A DNA stretch of 36,485 nt from Reticulitermes lucifugus. Taxonomy: Eukaryota; Arthropoda; Insecta; Blattodea; Rhinotermitidae. Position numbers and translations under genes: made by a program. The stretch covers positions 19,788 to 56,272 of the forward strand of contig JAKCWW010000642.1 of NCBI GenBank assembly GCA_026260175.1, in the 5' to 3' direction. The notes under the pieces are model-generated. The model did not search any database. It saw only the letters and a program-made list of their open reading frames with translations, and had not been told where the DNA came from. This document shows, one piece after another, positions 9,981-20,486 of this stretch. Every line of letters begins with the position of its first letter. Position 1 is the first letter of the stretch.

Positions 9981-12009
9981 GAATTTGAAAACAAACAAGT
10001 CACTGTAAGCTCGTTGGCGTGTAATGAAGCATTTCATAAAGCTGTCAGCAAATAAGGGATCACGTTTCAAGAAACTGAAGTGGAATATAAGCATGCAATT
10101 CACATAATTTCCAACAGCGAGCTGACGAACTGTATTTTAACCGCAGTGACATGGGTTTCTGACGCATGTTTCCTATAAATCCTAAATATTCTCTACGTGA
10201 CTACACAACAACCGCGTATAAGCTTAAAGTGATTCACCCCCGTAATGTTTACAATACAACAAGAAATGTCAATATATTCAGTCCAAAAGCAACTTTATTT
10301 TGTCGGCAAAATAAAGCTGTTTGTACACTGCCTATTTGCATTTCTTGTCAAAGCGCTTACAAAATTACGAAATGTAAAGCTAGTAGACACACGGCGCAAC
10401 GTTTCGCCATATTTACTATTAATTTAACGGACGTATTTGTTAGCTTCCGCCATTTCTGTCTTTTTCCATCATGCGATTCAATAGTGACTTTCACACCTTA
10501 GCCATCGTGTTTCCTTCCCTCTCTTTGGACACCCATGATTTTATATTTTTAAGTAGGATTGCCTCAGTAATAAAAGCTGTGTTTAGATTTTTATCCAAAA
10601 CAAAACCCTTTTGATCGGTTCACCACCAATCTCTTTTTCCTTCAGCCTCGCCTTTGTATCAAAATGTTGCAATTGCTGCTTGTCTGGACCTAAACGTTCC
10701 TATTTGAAGTTAGTTTTTCTTTCAATATAAAAATCACTGATCTAAGGACAGCTAGATATATATTTGTAAAGAAATAGCTCTCAAACTGCAAAAGCAAATT
10801 CTATCATGCATTACAATTCACACTTTAAATACACGAGAGAACTAATAAATTAATAACCTCATGCATAAATTTGCACAGGGTTACGGTGGTTTATGTTGAC
10901 AGGCTTAGGAGCAGGGTCGGAAATTGGCGTTCAAGATGAGATGCAAGGAATTACATCACGCCTGAATTCAAACATCTCGCCTATAATATTCGATTAGCAG
11001 TCAACCGACTAAAACTTTACACTCCAAGCATTTATAAGCGTATTTTCTATACCTGATCAGAATCGATTGAATTTTTATGGGTAATGAATGTACGGATTAA
11101 TGATAGACTGAGTGTGTGGATATGCAGAGAATGTTGGACTGTGCCGGCAGATACCTGGAGGGCTCATGGAAAACCTTATTAAAGATGGACACATTCTGAT
11201 ACTTTAAGTAATATAATTTTCGTTAATTAAATCCTTTGGATGAACTCTATATTTAAATCTTTCATACGTTCTTTTGCCGTAAGATACCATATCATACTTG
11301 TGACATGATTCGAGGATCAAATTTGCAAAACTTTATCGGAAAATATGTGTATCGGTGTTTTGCATTTTCGTAACAAACTTTAAAAAGGAAAATCGGCACT
11401 TAATGGTGTTTCTAAGACGGAAGTTGCAAAATATCACTGGGAATTGTGCATCCTGATTTTCGTATTTTCATGGAGACCTCGAGACTGGTAACTCTCCTAT
11501 GTTATATCTTTTACAAAACTGACGGCACAAACAAAATAGAAACGTCTGTGTTTGCAAGTAACTAGAAGGGCAGAAAGCTTAGGCTGGGAGGGGGAGGGGG
11601 AAGGCACTTTTAATGTTACCAAAACCCCAACAAAATTAAGATTGGCGTTATCACAGCGATACTGGTGAAGATTCAAGTCTTGTGGGATGTGACTACGTGT
11701 CCGTTGGTAAATATTTATCGATGTGTCGAAGGAGATGTTTGGACTGCTAAAACCTGAAGATGAAGGCAAACACGCCCCTTCAAAATGTCCATAATTATTT
11801 ACAAGTTGAAACGGCATAACATCCAAGGAGAAATCACGCTTCATTACCAAAGTCGTTTGAAGGGCTGTACTGATCCTCTGTCAATTCCAAACCTCTGAAA
11901 CAAGTACCGATTTGTAAGAACTCGAGTATTTCAAACTAATTACATAAACATATAACATAAGGCACCACTTCTTTCTAAAAGCTTAATTCTTCAGACAAAC
12001 TGTGAAGGA
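9981..12009. other. no recognisable gene; one strong acceptor-like site
   Basis: About 2 kb of AT-rich sequence. At 10630-10645 the plus strand has a strong acceptor-like tract (CTCTTTTTCCTTCAG). The bases after it are open for about 25 codons in one frame, but no strong donor follows. A GGGAGGGGGAGGGGG run lies at 11586-11600. A 117-codon minus-strand frame (11850-11497) has no recognisable domain. Confidence 0.45.
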
Positions 12010-12345
12010 GGCGTCTTCAGGTCAAATTATTACCAATTCCTCACCTACGAAGAGCTACTCTTTATCCATATTTATTATTGCTATCAGAATTCGTAATAGC
12101 GGCATGTATTTGTCGTTGACCTGATCGGGTAGTTCGGGTCAAAATATTAACCAAAATAATCAGGACATGTCACTACTTATCGCTATCAAAATTTGTACGA
12201 ACACCAGAAGTCTTACTGACACAGTGAACCAGTAGTAGATGAAATAAAAAAAACTACCTAAATCTGAAATACGAAATGTTACTCTTTGTCCAAATTTGAG
12301 ACAGCATTAATAATTCGTAAGAACTTATGACTTGAGAATGTCTCT
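12010..12345. repeat. degenerate tandem repeat, about 100-118 bp period, three units
   Basis: Related strings recur at about 12052, 12170 and 12270: TACTCTTTATCCATATTT, CACTACTTATCGCTATCAA and TACTCTTTGTCCAAATTT. Each is followed by an ATTCGTAA-, TTTGTACGAAC- or ATTCGTAAGAAC-type segment. The first two are preceded by GGTCAAATTATTACCAA and GGTCAAAATATTAACCAA. Divergence is high and boundaries are approximate. Confidence 0.45.
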
Positions 12346-12347
12346 CT

Positions 12348-12367
12348 AAAGCGAAGCGAAGCGAAGC
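12348..12367. repeat. short GCGAA tandem
   Basis: AAAGCGAAGCGAAGCGAAGC: three perfect GCGAA units plus edges. A simple repeat. Confidence 0.85.
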
Positions 12368-12749
12368 AAACTGCACGACGATAATGTACATAGCCGCACG
12401 GCATCCGTCAGAACCCTCCATCTATTGAAAGCGAGACTGTCTTGTAGACTCTGCACGTGTGGCAGCTTTTAATGTTAACAGTATTGAAACTTCCTATTCT
12501 CTGTGGAGAAAAACTACTGTACGTATTTAAGACAAATTTAGATTATAAATATGCTTAAATCTTTTGTGTTTTGCAATTTTACTCGTACAAGTTCAAACAA
12601 AATATCTTTATACAAGACAAAGACAAACCATATTTTAGATAACACTAAACTTCAAACAGACAAATATGTTACAATAAACAACAAAATATTAATGTTTTAA
12701 TGTCGCTGGTAGAAGAAAAACATCAAGCAAAACATAGGCTGTAACTTTG
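12368..12749. other. no recognisable feature
   Basis: AT-rich sequence between the tandem repeats and the fold-back fragment. No gene or repeat signal seen. Confidence 0.4.
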
Positions 12750-12900
12750 AGGATCTTACGACGGCGGCTCTAAAGGTTAATGTCTCCTGAAATATGGCTC
12801 CGTGTAGACGGGTAGTCAGTTAACAAGCAGGTATCTCCGAAACGTTAGTAAACAACTTCCACACTAGAAGGCCTTACATCCTAGGAGCCAATAACCTTCA
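12750..12900 (+). repeat. half fold-back element, diverged
   Basis: CTCCGAAACGTTAGTAAACA (12835-12854), followed by ACTTCCACACTAGAAGGC, aligns with the right arm of the gap palindrome (CCCGAAACGTCGGTAAACA, then ATTACCACATGACGC). Upstream, CTGAAAT at 12787-12793 stands in the CTGAAGA position, but the spacer has grown to 45 nt and includes a small GC hairpin. No opposite arm was found. Confidence 0.5.
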
Positions 12901-14585
12901 ACAGAAGGAACTTTCAAATATATGAGCAATTATAAAAGTTTATACTAAGGCATTGTGGCAAAAAATGCGACTAAGATAAGATCATCGTAATCTCGTGCAG
13001 GTGCCCGGTACTTCGATAAACACGAGAAGATTTATGTGGTTCTATGTTTAAACACATTCTCCTTCTTTAATCTTTACACACCGAGCTTGCAGCCTGTGTT
13101 GTTTTCATCTATTCATTCTTCCTGAGCCAAGCATCACGTCTCCTTTCTCACCTCGTCGTTTATGCTGTAATACGCAATTTCAGCACGTAGACACAGGGGT
13201 AAACAATTTGATTTACTTTTAAGACGAGTTTTTTATTAAATTCTTTATGCTTGACTCTATCTGAATATCATTTTTATTCAACTTATCCATCGTAACTCTT
13301 ATCCATTCTCGAAATCCTCACTTCTCCTATCTGTTTTCTGCTAATAACCGTATTTCCGTTCTGTCACGTTGCAGCTCTGTACACTAACCGCAGCACAGCG
13401 TTAATATTACAAAATTTAGCTCGTGTGATCCTCCCACATTTATTTTTCAATGTCTTGTGGAACAATTAAACACAAAGTATGAAATGTATTACAAACATCG
13501 CTACGAAGTTGTAACTTTAAACTAAAAAACTGAAATTAGAGCAGCCTTTCATATATCAAATACAGACCTCTTCGTGTATAAAACACCGACTTTTTTACAT
13601 ACGTACAAAATTTAACTGCGAAAAAGTAAAACAAAGTAATGCTGTCGTCCAAACTTGAATCGAATGGAAAGCTGTGGATATTTAAAACCCCTAGTTAGCA
13701 AAAACTGCGGTTTGACGTTTCTGCTGTGTCTCTAAAGCCAATTAGGAGTTTTAACCGACCAAATGCTGTGTGGCAACAGCAAGTACCAAATATTTCGTAC
13801 AAGCATCAGTTTGTTCTCCGAGCACAGACAGGCCTGAGTCCGCAAGTTAAAATGCTCACTCCTTTGGGAAAATAAAGATTCTTCTTTCTGGTAAAAATTT
13901 TCAAAATATTTAACGATTGTGTACGTACGGCATCAAACAACATTTTAAAGTGGCCCACCATACAAAAATTCAGTTAATTAGGTACCACGTCATGAGAATG
14001 AATGGATGAATCGAAGTAGAGCTCCACACACACACGTTCTAGGCACTAGACCGAGACGAGTGTTCAGATCCATTGTCTGGCTTTTCAACTCTGGAGAAAT
14101 TTCGAGAGATGTTTGAACACCACCCACTATTTCCTCTCCTTCCACTCCATCCTTCTGGTAAGTGGGTAAGGCAATGCAGTCCGTTAAGCATCGCACGCAA
14201 AATTGTCTTCAAGGCTCGTCTTACAGTTCCGACTTATCTACTGCCTTGACGTAGGGAATTCCAAGGACTGCCTACCAAGGTCTCCCTAGCTCTTGGCCTC
14301 TGCGTCACAATACCTTCCTTTCCTCAGCCAACCCTCCTTATTTAGGAGAAGTTCTTCAATTAGTTTTCGGCATTGCTCCTTCAGCTTTCGGCCCTAACAA
14401 CAACTGCAGCTGACAGAGCAGGAATACAGCTAAAGAGCGTTCGGTGCGCTCAGTTCTTGGAAGTGTAGAAGCACAAGGAATGAATTTAACGATTGTGTTT
14501 ATAAGTCGGTATTGCTTAAGTGTAAAGTAAAATTTTGCCTTCACTCACCATAAAGGCGTATGGGGGGCGTGGAAGTATAACTCGT
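12901..14585. other. no recognisable gene or repeat
   Basis: About 1.7 kb without a domain, transposon signature or RNA gene. The part from 13990 to 14450 is somewhat richer in G+C and contains a 68-codon minus-strand frame, but nothing identifiable. Confidence 0.45.
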
Positions 14586-14779
14586 GATCTGCGTTCTTCT
14601 GGGATATTACGCGGCGTCGTGTGGTAATTATTTACCGACGTTTCGGGACAACGTATCNNNNNNNNNNNNNNNNNNNNNNNNNNNNNNNNNNNNNNNNNNN
14701 NNNNNNNGATACGTTGTCCCGAAACGTCGGTAAACAATTACCACATGACGCAGCGTAATACCCCAGAAGAGGGCAGATC
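14586..14779. repeat. 72-bp inverted repeat flanking an assembly gap
   Basis: The left arm 14586-14657 and right arm 14708-14779 are reverse complements at 66 of 72 positions. The 27 bases touching the gap on each side match perfectly. The arms contain TTTACCGACGTTTCGGGAC and its complement, so each carries an outward-facing CCGAAACGTCGGTAAA. Related half-copies are at 12835 and 22535. Small differences outside the inner 27 bp show two independently aged arms, which argues against pure assembly duplication. Confidence 0.9.
14658..14707. other. assembly gap of 50 N
   Basis: Exactly fifty N, probably a conventional placeholder, so the real length is unknown. It sits at the apex of a palindrome, where hairpin formation commonly stops sequencing or collapses assembly. 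Confidence 0.99.
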
Positions 14780-15163
14780 TCATCAACATCGCGGCGGAAG
14801 CCTAAAATTAAGGTACAACTCATTTTTCACTTCGGCACTGGACGGAGGTTAATGGTCAGTTTCACGCCCCAGCTGCTTTGGCCTGGGCTAACAGCTTCCG
14901 GCAGCCACTGATTAGGAGATTTGGTGGGCCCGAGAGCCATTCTGTGCCCCTACAGGCACTCCAACTATCACTGATCAGTTTTCCAGCCCGGAACCTAAAA
15001 GCAATCCAACTTACGCTAACGAGGCTCCCATCGCTTAAGTGCACAATAACATCAAAGTAAACGCAATAAAATAAATTAAACAGAAAATTTTAAGCAAATC
15101 CGTGTATAGCAATCGCATTCTTTCACTACAGCATGTATTTTGACATGGGTATGATACGGAGGA
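14780..15163. repeat. GC-richer segment, probable old repeat
   Basis: The part 14835-15010 is clearly richer in G+C than the neighbourhood. It holds complementary 60-codon frames on both strands (14878-15060 and 15044-14862). I suspect an old dispersed repeat, because it adjoins the fold-back element and no gene domain is visible. Family unknown. Confidence 0.35.
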
Positions 15164-15186
15164 CGTTTCGGCTGGCCATCGGACTG
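15164..15186 (-). other. hammerhead-core-like motif, degenerate left box
   Basis: The minus strand reads TCCGAT, then GGC-CA-GCC (a perfect 3-bp hairpin), then GAAACG. After GAAACG the sequence TCCTCCGTA allows ACG to pair with CGU, leaving A next, which is where a hammerhead cleaves. The left core box is mutated (CAGTCCGA instead of CTGAAGA). It is isolated, with no opposite arm recognised. Confidence 0.3.
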
Positions 15187-16277
15187 AAACAGTTGAGTGG
15201 CAGACAAGCGACTCACGCAAGCCCCACAAATCACAAGCAAGTTTTGCGTGCAAGCACTTACGTCAGTCACAGAAGTTTCCTTTATTTCCTTACCGCCCGT
15301 TCTAGTTACCCGTCTGTGACGTGCCAAATCTCATAACGTGTTTCACGCTATGTGGCATCATGGACAGTGAGACAGAACTACAAGTACATTCATGCATAAA
15401 TTTATGACTTCCTCGTTTAGAACATTTTGACTCAGCTCAGCCAGTCGCAATGTGTCCCTACTTATGCCCTGAATGGCAATCTAAGTCACATCCCACTGCT
15501 CGGTAGACAAACAGCGTTAGCACCACATTTATTTCCGAAAAGGACACGTTTCGAATTTTGTGGGCGGGACGTACGGCTCGCAAATGATTTAAAGAAACAA
15601 TATGTGCTATTGGTACGCACACAGCAACAAATGACATCTGTCAAAATGGGGTGAATTAAAAACGAAGAGCGACTTTTTTCTCTTTTTTTTACTATTTTTC
15701 CTGTTGTGATATTTGTTTCAGCCTAATTCCTTTACAAGTTACACGTAAAGCGTCGGATTTTTCTTCATTAATTTTCACTTGAATGTGATACAAGTTATGC
15801 ATAATTCCCAGTTCAACAAGAAAATCTTACAAAACGATACTGAAGCCAATAAGCATGTAACGGAGTGGTGACATTACACGTTCACTATATTTGAACCTTT
15901 CGTAAAGATACTAAAAGAAATCCTACAAATTCCAGCTTTAGGAAATACGTTTCCCTTTTAACAGACTTTTCCATCATTATTGTGTTTTGTGGCTAATAGC
16001 TTGATAACCCGAGCAATAATTAAGCTGAATTATGCGAAAATAAGTTAAAAGCAAGCAGAGGAGGGCAATGTTTGGTACTAAGACGCACATCAGCTACCAA
16101 ATCAATTCCACCTTGTCCGCCAGGTCAGCAAAGTCACAAGTGTCATCCAATAATCCGACCCCAAACTTAAATTTATTTTTGTCTTTTTCCGCGTTTCCTA
16201 GTGTCAATTATCTGCGGATAAAGTGCGTCATTTTCAAATAAAATCCACAAGCGAACAAAAAACATGAGGGTTCTTAA
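15187..16277. other. no recognisable gene or repeat
   Basis: Short open frames only (15133-15336, 15427-15654 and their minus-strand shadows), with no domain. A T-rich tract lies at 15673-15702. Nothing further identified. Confidence 0.45.
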
Positions 16278-16487
16278 TTGAAATACCCTGTCACTAATTC
16301 GACGTTTTATGACAGCTATTCAAGTGTAAGCTTAAATCAGGCAAGTGCCCTGGAGTGCTACTCTTGTGTGTACTCAGCACACAAAACATGTCACAGAAAG
16401 CGGGAGGTAACAACATGGGAATTATATGTCAGCTTGGTTAAAACTGCGTCTGTGGCTTATACGAGTACAGTAGAAAATTACATCTGA
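16278..16487 (+). CDS. unrecognised 69-codon frame with a CxxC cluster
   Basis: The only distinctive part is ALECYSCVYSAHKTC (residues 24-38). It resembles the first cysteines of an Ly-6/uPAR (LU) domain, which usually starts LxCYxC near the N terminus of the mature protein. An AG precedes the in-frame GCA-AGT (Ala-Ser) at the possible exon start, but the pyrimidine tract is weak. The remaining cysteines of a full LU fold are absent here. It may be one exon of such a gene, a relic or chance; I favour chance. Confidence 0.12.
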   Translation: MKYPVTNSTFYDSYSSVSLNQASALECYSCVYSAHKTCHRKREVTTWELYVSLVKTASVAYTSTVENYI

Positions 16488-16944
16488 CTCACACCTTAGT
16501 AACCCTGTACACTTATTACCTCAGATTACGTATATATATCTCATACTTAGTAAGTAAAATTTACTAATTTCTAGAGTATTTTAAGCCTTCAAACTTAATT
16601 AACACTACCGATATATAAAAGCATTATTTTACCGCAAATGTTAATGTACGATTTATGTAATGGCATGAAGGTAACGTCACCACCCCACAACAAATTTACA
16701 ATTTATCAGCTACTATTTTCACACACACAACATTCAACTGATGTTTAGGGTCAAATTATAGTGAGTATATTGAAACTTTACATTTAATGTTCGATGGAAT
16801 ATCACAGGTAAACACCGCATACGAGAACAAACCACTTGAAATACTTTGGCATAGGCAGTCAATTGCTAAGGTTATATAGCGTGGGTGATACATGAACAGA
16901 TGAGTGTCATACACAGGTGGAACTGACAGGGGAAATCTCAAGTA
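16488..16944. other. no recognisable feature
   Basis: AT-rich sequence leading up to the terminal repeat of the MITE at 16945. No gene signal. Confidence 0.4.
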
Positions 16945-17246
16945 CAGTGCACTCTCGATTATACGGGGTAATGATGGGGAGGGGGAGGGCTTAACGGGTA
17001 ATTTAAAAACACGGATAATCCAGGAACATATAATTTATTGAACCACGCATAAAAACTAAAACTCTAACTTATATATTATATTATAATCCACACATAGCTT
17101 ACGCACGAAAAATCCCGATTTTTGTATTGAGGATTTTGTTCCGAGCACTCGGCGCTAAATCGCCTTATTTCCCACTTTCGTTAGTAGACATTAGCAACTT
17201 ACGACCGTGCAACAGATGTGCAAACCGGATAATCGACAGCCTACTG
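16945..17246. mobile_element. Tigger/pogo-type MITE, 302 bp, TA target duplication
   Basis: The left end is CAGTGCACTCTCGATTATAC and the inverted right end is CAGTAGGCTGTCGATTATCC. The first 22 bp match at 17 positions, including the diagnostic TCGATTAT-CGG. Both ends are bounded by TA (16943-16944 and 17247-17248), the target duplication used by Tc1/mariner-superfamily transposases. The left subterminal region is G-rich (GGGGAGGGGGAGGG) with a degenerate second CGGATAATCC-type site. There is no transposase frame, so it is non-autonomous. Confidence 0.85.
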
Positions 17247-17382
17247 TACTTGGAGAGAGACCTGTACCAGTGCCACTCTGTCCGGTCAAAACTTCTTAAA
17301 TCAATAAAAAGCAAGCACTGCTTGCCTATTTAGTTGACTGATACATGATTTATTTAGGCTAACGACTCTGTTTTCCTTGCAG

Positions 17383-17433
17383 AGGGTTTATACAATCAAG
17401 TAGCACGTGGCGATAATCATGAACGGTGATCAG
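17383..17433 (+). other. candidate 51-nt exon (plus strand)
   Basis: A good acceptor (TCTGTTTTCCTTGCAG) ends at 17382 and a consensus donor CAG|GTAAGT begins at 17434. All three frames contain a stop, so it cannot be an internal coding exon. An ATG at 17419 opens MNGDQ up to the donor, so it could be a 5' leader exon carrying the start codon. The frame also continues through the donor to a stop at 17551-17553. It could equally be a chance pair of sites; no flanking exon is recognised. Confidence 0.2.
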
Positions 17434-17553
17434 GTAAGTGGTGAAATGGAGACTGTCATCATGTACTCCAATGCCCTATCCAACTATTCACCTCGAGAGG
17501 AAGCAGAAATGCACGATAGACTCAGTACAGATCTAGCTATCAGATCTGAGTAA

Positions 17554-18289
17554 ATTAATAGACGTGTACGTGAGGGTGCTATTGAAATGGCCTCAGCAAA
17601 ATGTTAGTAGAATATGAACGTGTAAAATGACATTAAATGATTTATGATGACATCTAATGACAGACCTTGAGGACGCTGTAGTTTATGTATCTTGTCTACA
17701 TAATATCGGGTATCAAAATTTGATGGACCTTTCCTGATGTGAAGCCTATTGGTTAGCCCACGCATAACCTGACAAGTTCTGCGAATTGATTTTAAGCTCT
17801 AATTCCAATCAAACCGAAAGGATATAGACCCGAGAAACGCAACCCAATCGCTGTTTCCTGTTGTCCACCGACCTTCCGCCTGGGAAAATTTCAATCTAAC
17901 AGGGCCTGCCGAAAACGAGGGCAGATCAGTTACTGTGTGTATAAATTTGATGACAGTGAGGGGGAAGGAAGATTAAATATACCGCAAACTGCTACGAACG
18001 ACAAGAGTCAGAGGATTAACGGGGCAAACCATAGACAGAGATGGATGACTGGGCCCGGGAGAAAATTCTATAGTCCATAGATAAGGGAGACAAGCATAAA
18101 AATGACATACAAAGAGCGAAAGGAAAATATCTGTCTACAAAAGCATAAAGTAATTTAGGTAACAGGCTTCAATAAATTACTTTCCTAAGGAAAGAGGGGG
18201 GCTGCTCCGATAACAGCGTAGCATTAAATGTATTTAAATTTGGTTTTCGAGTAAAATGCAACTCAAAATGCAGTCTTATTGATCGGCAT
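17554..18289. other. no recognisable feature
   Basis: Unique-looking AT-rich sequence, with slightly more G+C from 17870 to 18080. No domain, RNA gene or transposon end recognised. Confidence 0.4.
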
Positions 18290-18560
18290 AGGGTTAAACC
18301 TACCGAATGATCGAAATGAACGGATCAACCAAAAGTAATCGGACGAAGGGGAGTCAAACAGGTATTGCGTGGGTATTAAAATGTCGGTTTCATTTATCCG
18401 TGATTCCTGTCTGCTGTACAGGTGCAGTCAGTGCTTCATGCAGGGAGCGGATAATTGCAAATGGTAGAGTGATAGCAGGAAATTGGACAACTTTTACGAT
18501 AAAGCATAGGAATACTTCGAAGGATATGGTCATTAATGATTTCCCATAAATCTGTACGGT
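18290..18560. repeat. possible Tc1/mariner-like remnant
   Basis: ACCAAAAGTAATCGGACG (18328-18345) resembles the CAAAAGTAATCGGAC motif seen in ends of some Tc1-like transposons. The following 200 bp keep open frames on both strands (80 and 79 codons) without a transposase signature. A second terminal repeat was not found. Confidence 0.25.
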
Positions 18561-18600
18561 ACATACGAACATTTTTGTAGATATGACGTGTAATCCTTGT

Positions 18601-18745
18601 GGTTTTATCCACCTACCAACACACCTCACCTACCTATCGACTTACTACCCTGTCTACCCATCCATCAACCTACCTACCTAATTATATACATATCTAACAA
18701 ACAACTTACCAATCTACCCTTTAGTCCATGTATCACCTTTTGATA
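18601..18745. repeat. degenerate CTAC/CTAT microsatellite, left part
   Basis: Repeated CTACC, CTAC and ATCTA units (CACCTACCTATCG, CAACCTACCTACCTAA). The same kind of sequence resumes at 19015-19180, on the other side of the fold-back element. Confidence 0.7.
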
Positions 18746-18753
18746 ATATATAA

Positions 18754-19004
18754 ATATACTAAAGTAAACCGTCATTCACAAATAAATTTTTGTTGACAGT
18801 ATTTAGTCTTCATTCAAACACGTTTCGGTCGGATTGGCCATCTTCAGATTAACACAAAAATTACAAGGTTAACTGCAATTAACCTCCCAAATATTTTGTA
18901 CTTTTTGCATTGACTGAAAATGGCCATGCCTCCCGAAACATTTTGGAATTAATACTAAATACCGACAATAATAAATTTTAGAATGACGGTTTATTTTAAT
19001 ATAG
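18754..19004. mobile_element. 251-bp fold-back (MITE-like) element with paired hammerhead-like cores
   Basis: The left arm from 18754 and the inverted right arm to 19004 pair over about 75 bp. Blocks TAAACCGTCATTC, ATAAATTT, TTGT-G-C-GTATTTAGT and GTTTCGG are on the left, with their complements on the right. The left arm carries, on the minus strand, CTGAAGA-T-GGCC/GACC-GAAACG (18847-18821). The right arm carries, on the plus strand, CTGAAAA-T-GGCC...-CC-GAAACA (18914-18939). The two motifs diverge symmetrically. There is no coding capacity. It interrupts a CTAC-type microsatellite. Transposon class is unknown. Confidence 0.75.
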
Positions 19005-19014
19005 TTTATGCCAA

Positions 19015-19180
19015 ACTATCCATCAAACTATCTACATATCTACGCAATTATTTATGCACCTCCACATTTATCCACCAATCCACTCCTCCACTTATTCACA
19101 TACCTACCTACCTACCTAACTACATACTTCAACTGTCTGTACATCTACGTATTTGTCTATCAGTCTTTGTATCTACGCAA
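19015..19180. repeat. degenerate CTAC/CCTA microsatellite, right part
   Basis: ACATACCTACCTACCTACC and many spaced ATCTAC units. It is compositionally continuous with 18601-18745, which supports one original array split by the fold-back element. Confidence 0.7.
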
Positions 19181-20307
19181 TTAATAATTTCCATTCGTCT
19201 CTTTGTGAATCATGATTTGCATCTCGGTAACAGAAGAATATACAGAATAAGTGTAAACAGAGAATTTTAGTTTTGAATAACGGACCTTGAAATACCTTCA
19301 ATCTTGATATTATATGCAAGTTTTCGAGACCACAACACTTCCTTGCTTTATTCCTTCTACCGTAATAAAACACTTGGGACAGTCACACAATGAGTACTGT
19401 TGTAATCACCAAATAACCGTGCAGTTATACGTTAACTTAACACGGGCTCCTGCGTTTCAGTACAACAGACAAAAACACGGCCATGTACCATGGCCTCGTA
19501 TTGCCTGAAGTCGACATGTATGCTCCTGGAGCACTTGAATTTCTTCGGTGAAATGAAGCGGCAGATGATGAATGACTATGGAGCAAAACACCACGAACAA
19601 AAAATAAATTGTTCATCAAACTGCAAAGCATATTTTCTGCACGGGAAGTCTTGTAATTTTTAATTAAAAGATTGTTATCTGAGGTTTAATGCTTAGGGAG
19701 ATACATGTATCTCGGCCTTCAAGTAACATGGGCTCTGAAACGAATTACAGTAAATGAAACGTACACATGGAAGTACTATTACGTATAAGGCACATGACGT
19801 GCATGAAGTTTAATAAACTGCCCAGGAAGATTCAAAATATATGGGCAGGTTAAAATAGGCCTCTGAGGAAACAGTGCCTTAAAATAAAGTTAATGTAAAT
19901 ATTCATGGTGATAAGGGTGTGATATATTACGGCATGTCAAAATGAACCAAATTTGGTGCAAAAACGTTTAATATGCGTGGAATAATTTGTTGAGACTATG
20001 AGACAAACATGCATTGTACGTCAAAGAAATGGCACCTGTTTGACGCGGAAGGAAAAGCGGGCGTAATATATCTAGCACACGATTTTCAAAATATTTTTGA
20101 GGCACACCTGGAAATATTGAGGAAAATTCATAAGTCGAGAGAATATTTTCAAATACGTCGTGTTGCCCCGAGTTCAACATGGATTTACTTCAGTTGCACT
20201 GCCGAATGTCCCATAGTCAGTCTGAATGTGCGCCGTGACGACAAGAATATTAATTTACACTAAGCATTTTATTCATTAAACAATTACACTTGAAAGAATC
20301 TGTGCAG
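19181..20307. other. no recognisable gene or repeat
   Basis: An 84-codon plus-strand frame (20009-20263) and its minus-strand partner are the longest. Neither shows a known domain. No transposon ends seen. Confidence 0.45.
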
Positions 20308-20486
20308 GTGTGCCATCATGTGGTTGAGTGCCGCACTCACACTGTAAAGGCTCGGAGTCGAACCATGGTCAGTCCAATTGGGATCTATGGTGGATAAAGT
20401 GGCACTGGGACAGATTTTTCTTTTGAGTACTTCGTCTTCTCCTTGTTAGTATCATTCCACCGCATCTGTCACCGATGCTGTATAAT
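20308..20486 (+). mobile_element. SINE, family 3, plus strand, degraded head
   Basis: The body matches 28313-28560: GGTGGATAAAGTGGCACTGG, GACAGATTTTTC, GAGTACTTCG and ATTCCACCGCATCTG. The tRNA-like head (GTGCCATCATGTGGTTGAG, then CTCGGAGTCGAACC) has a mutated B box, so this copy is old. No clear target duplication. Confidence 0.75.
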
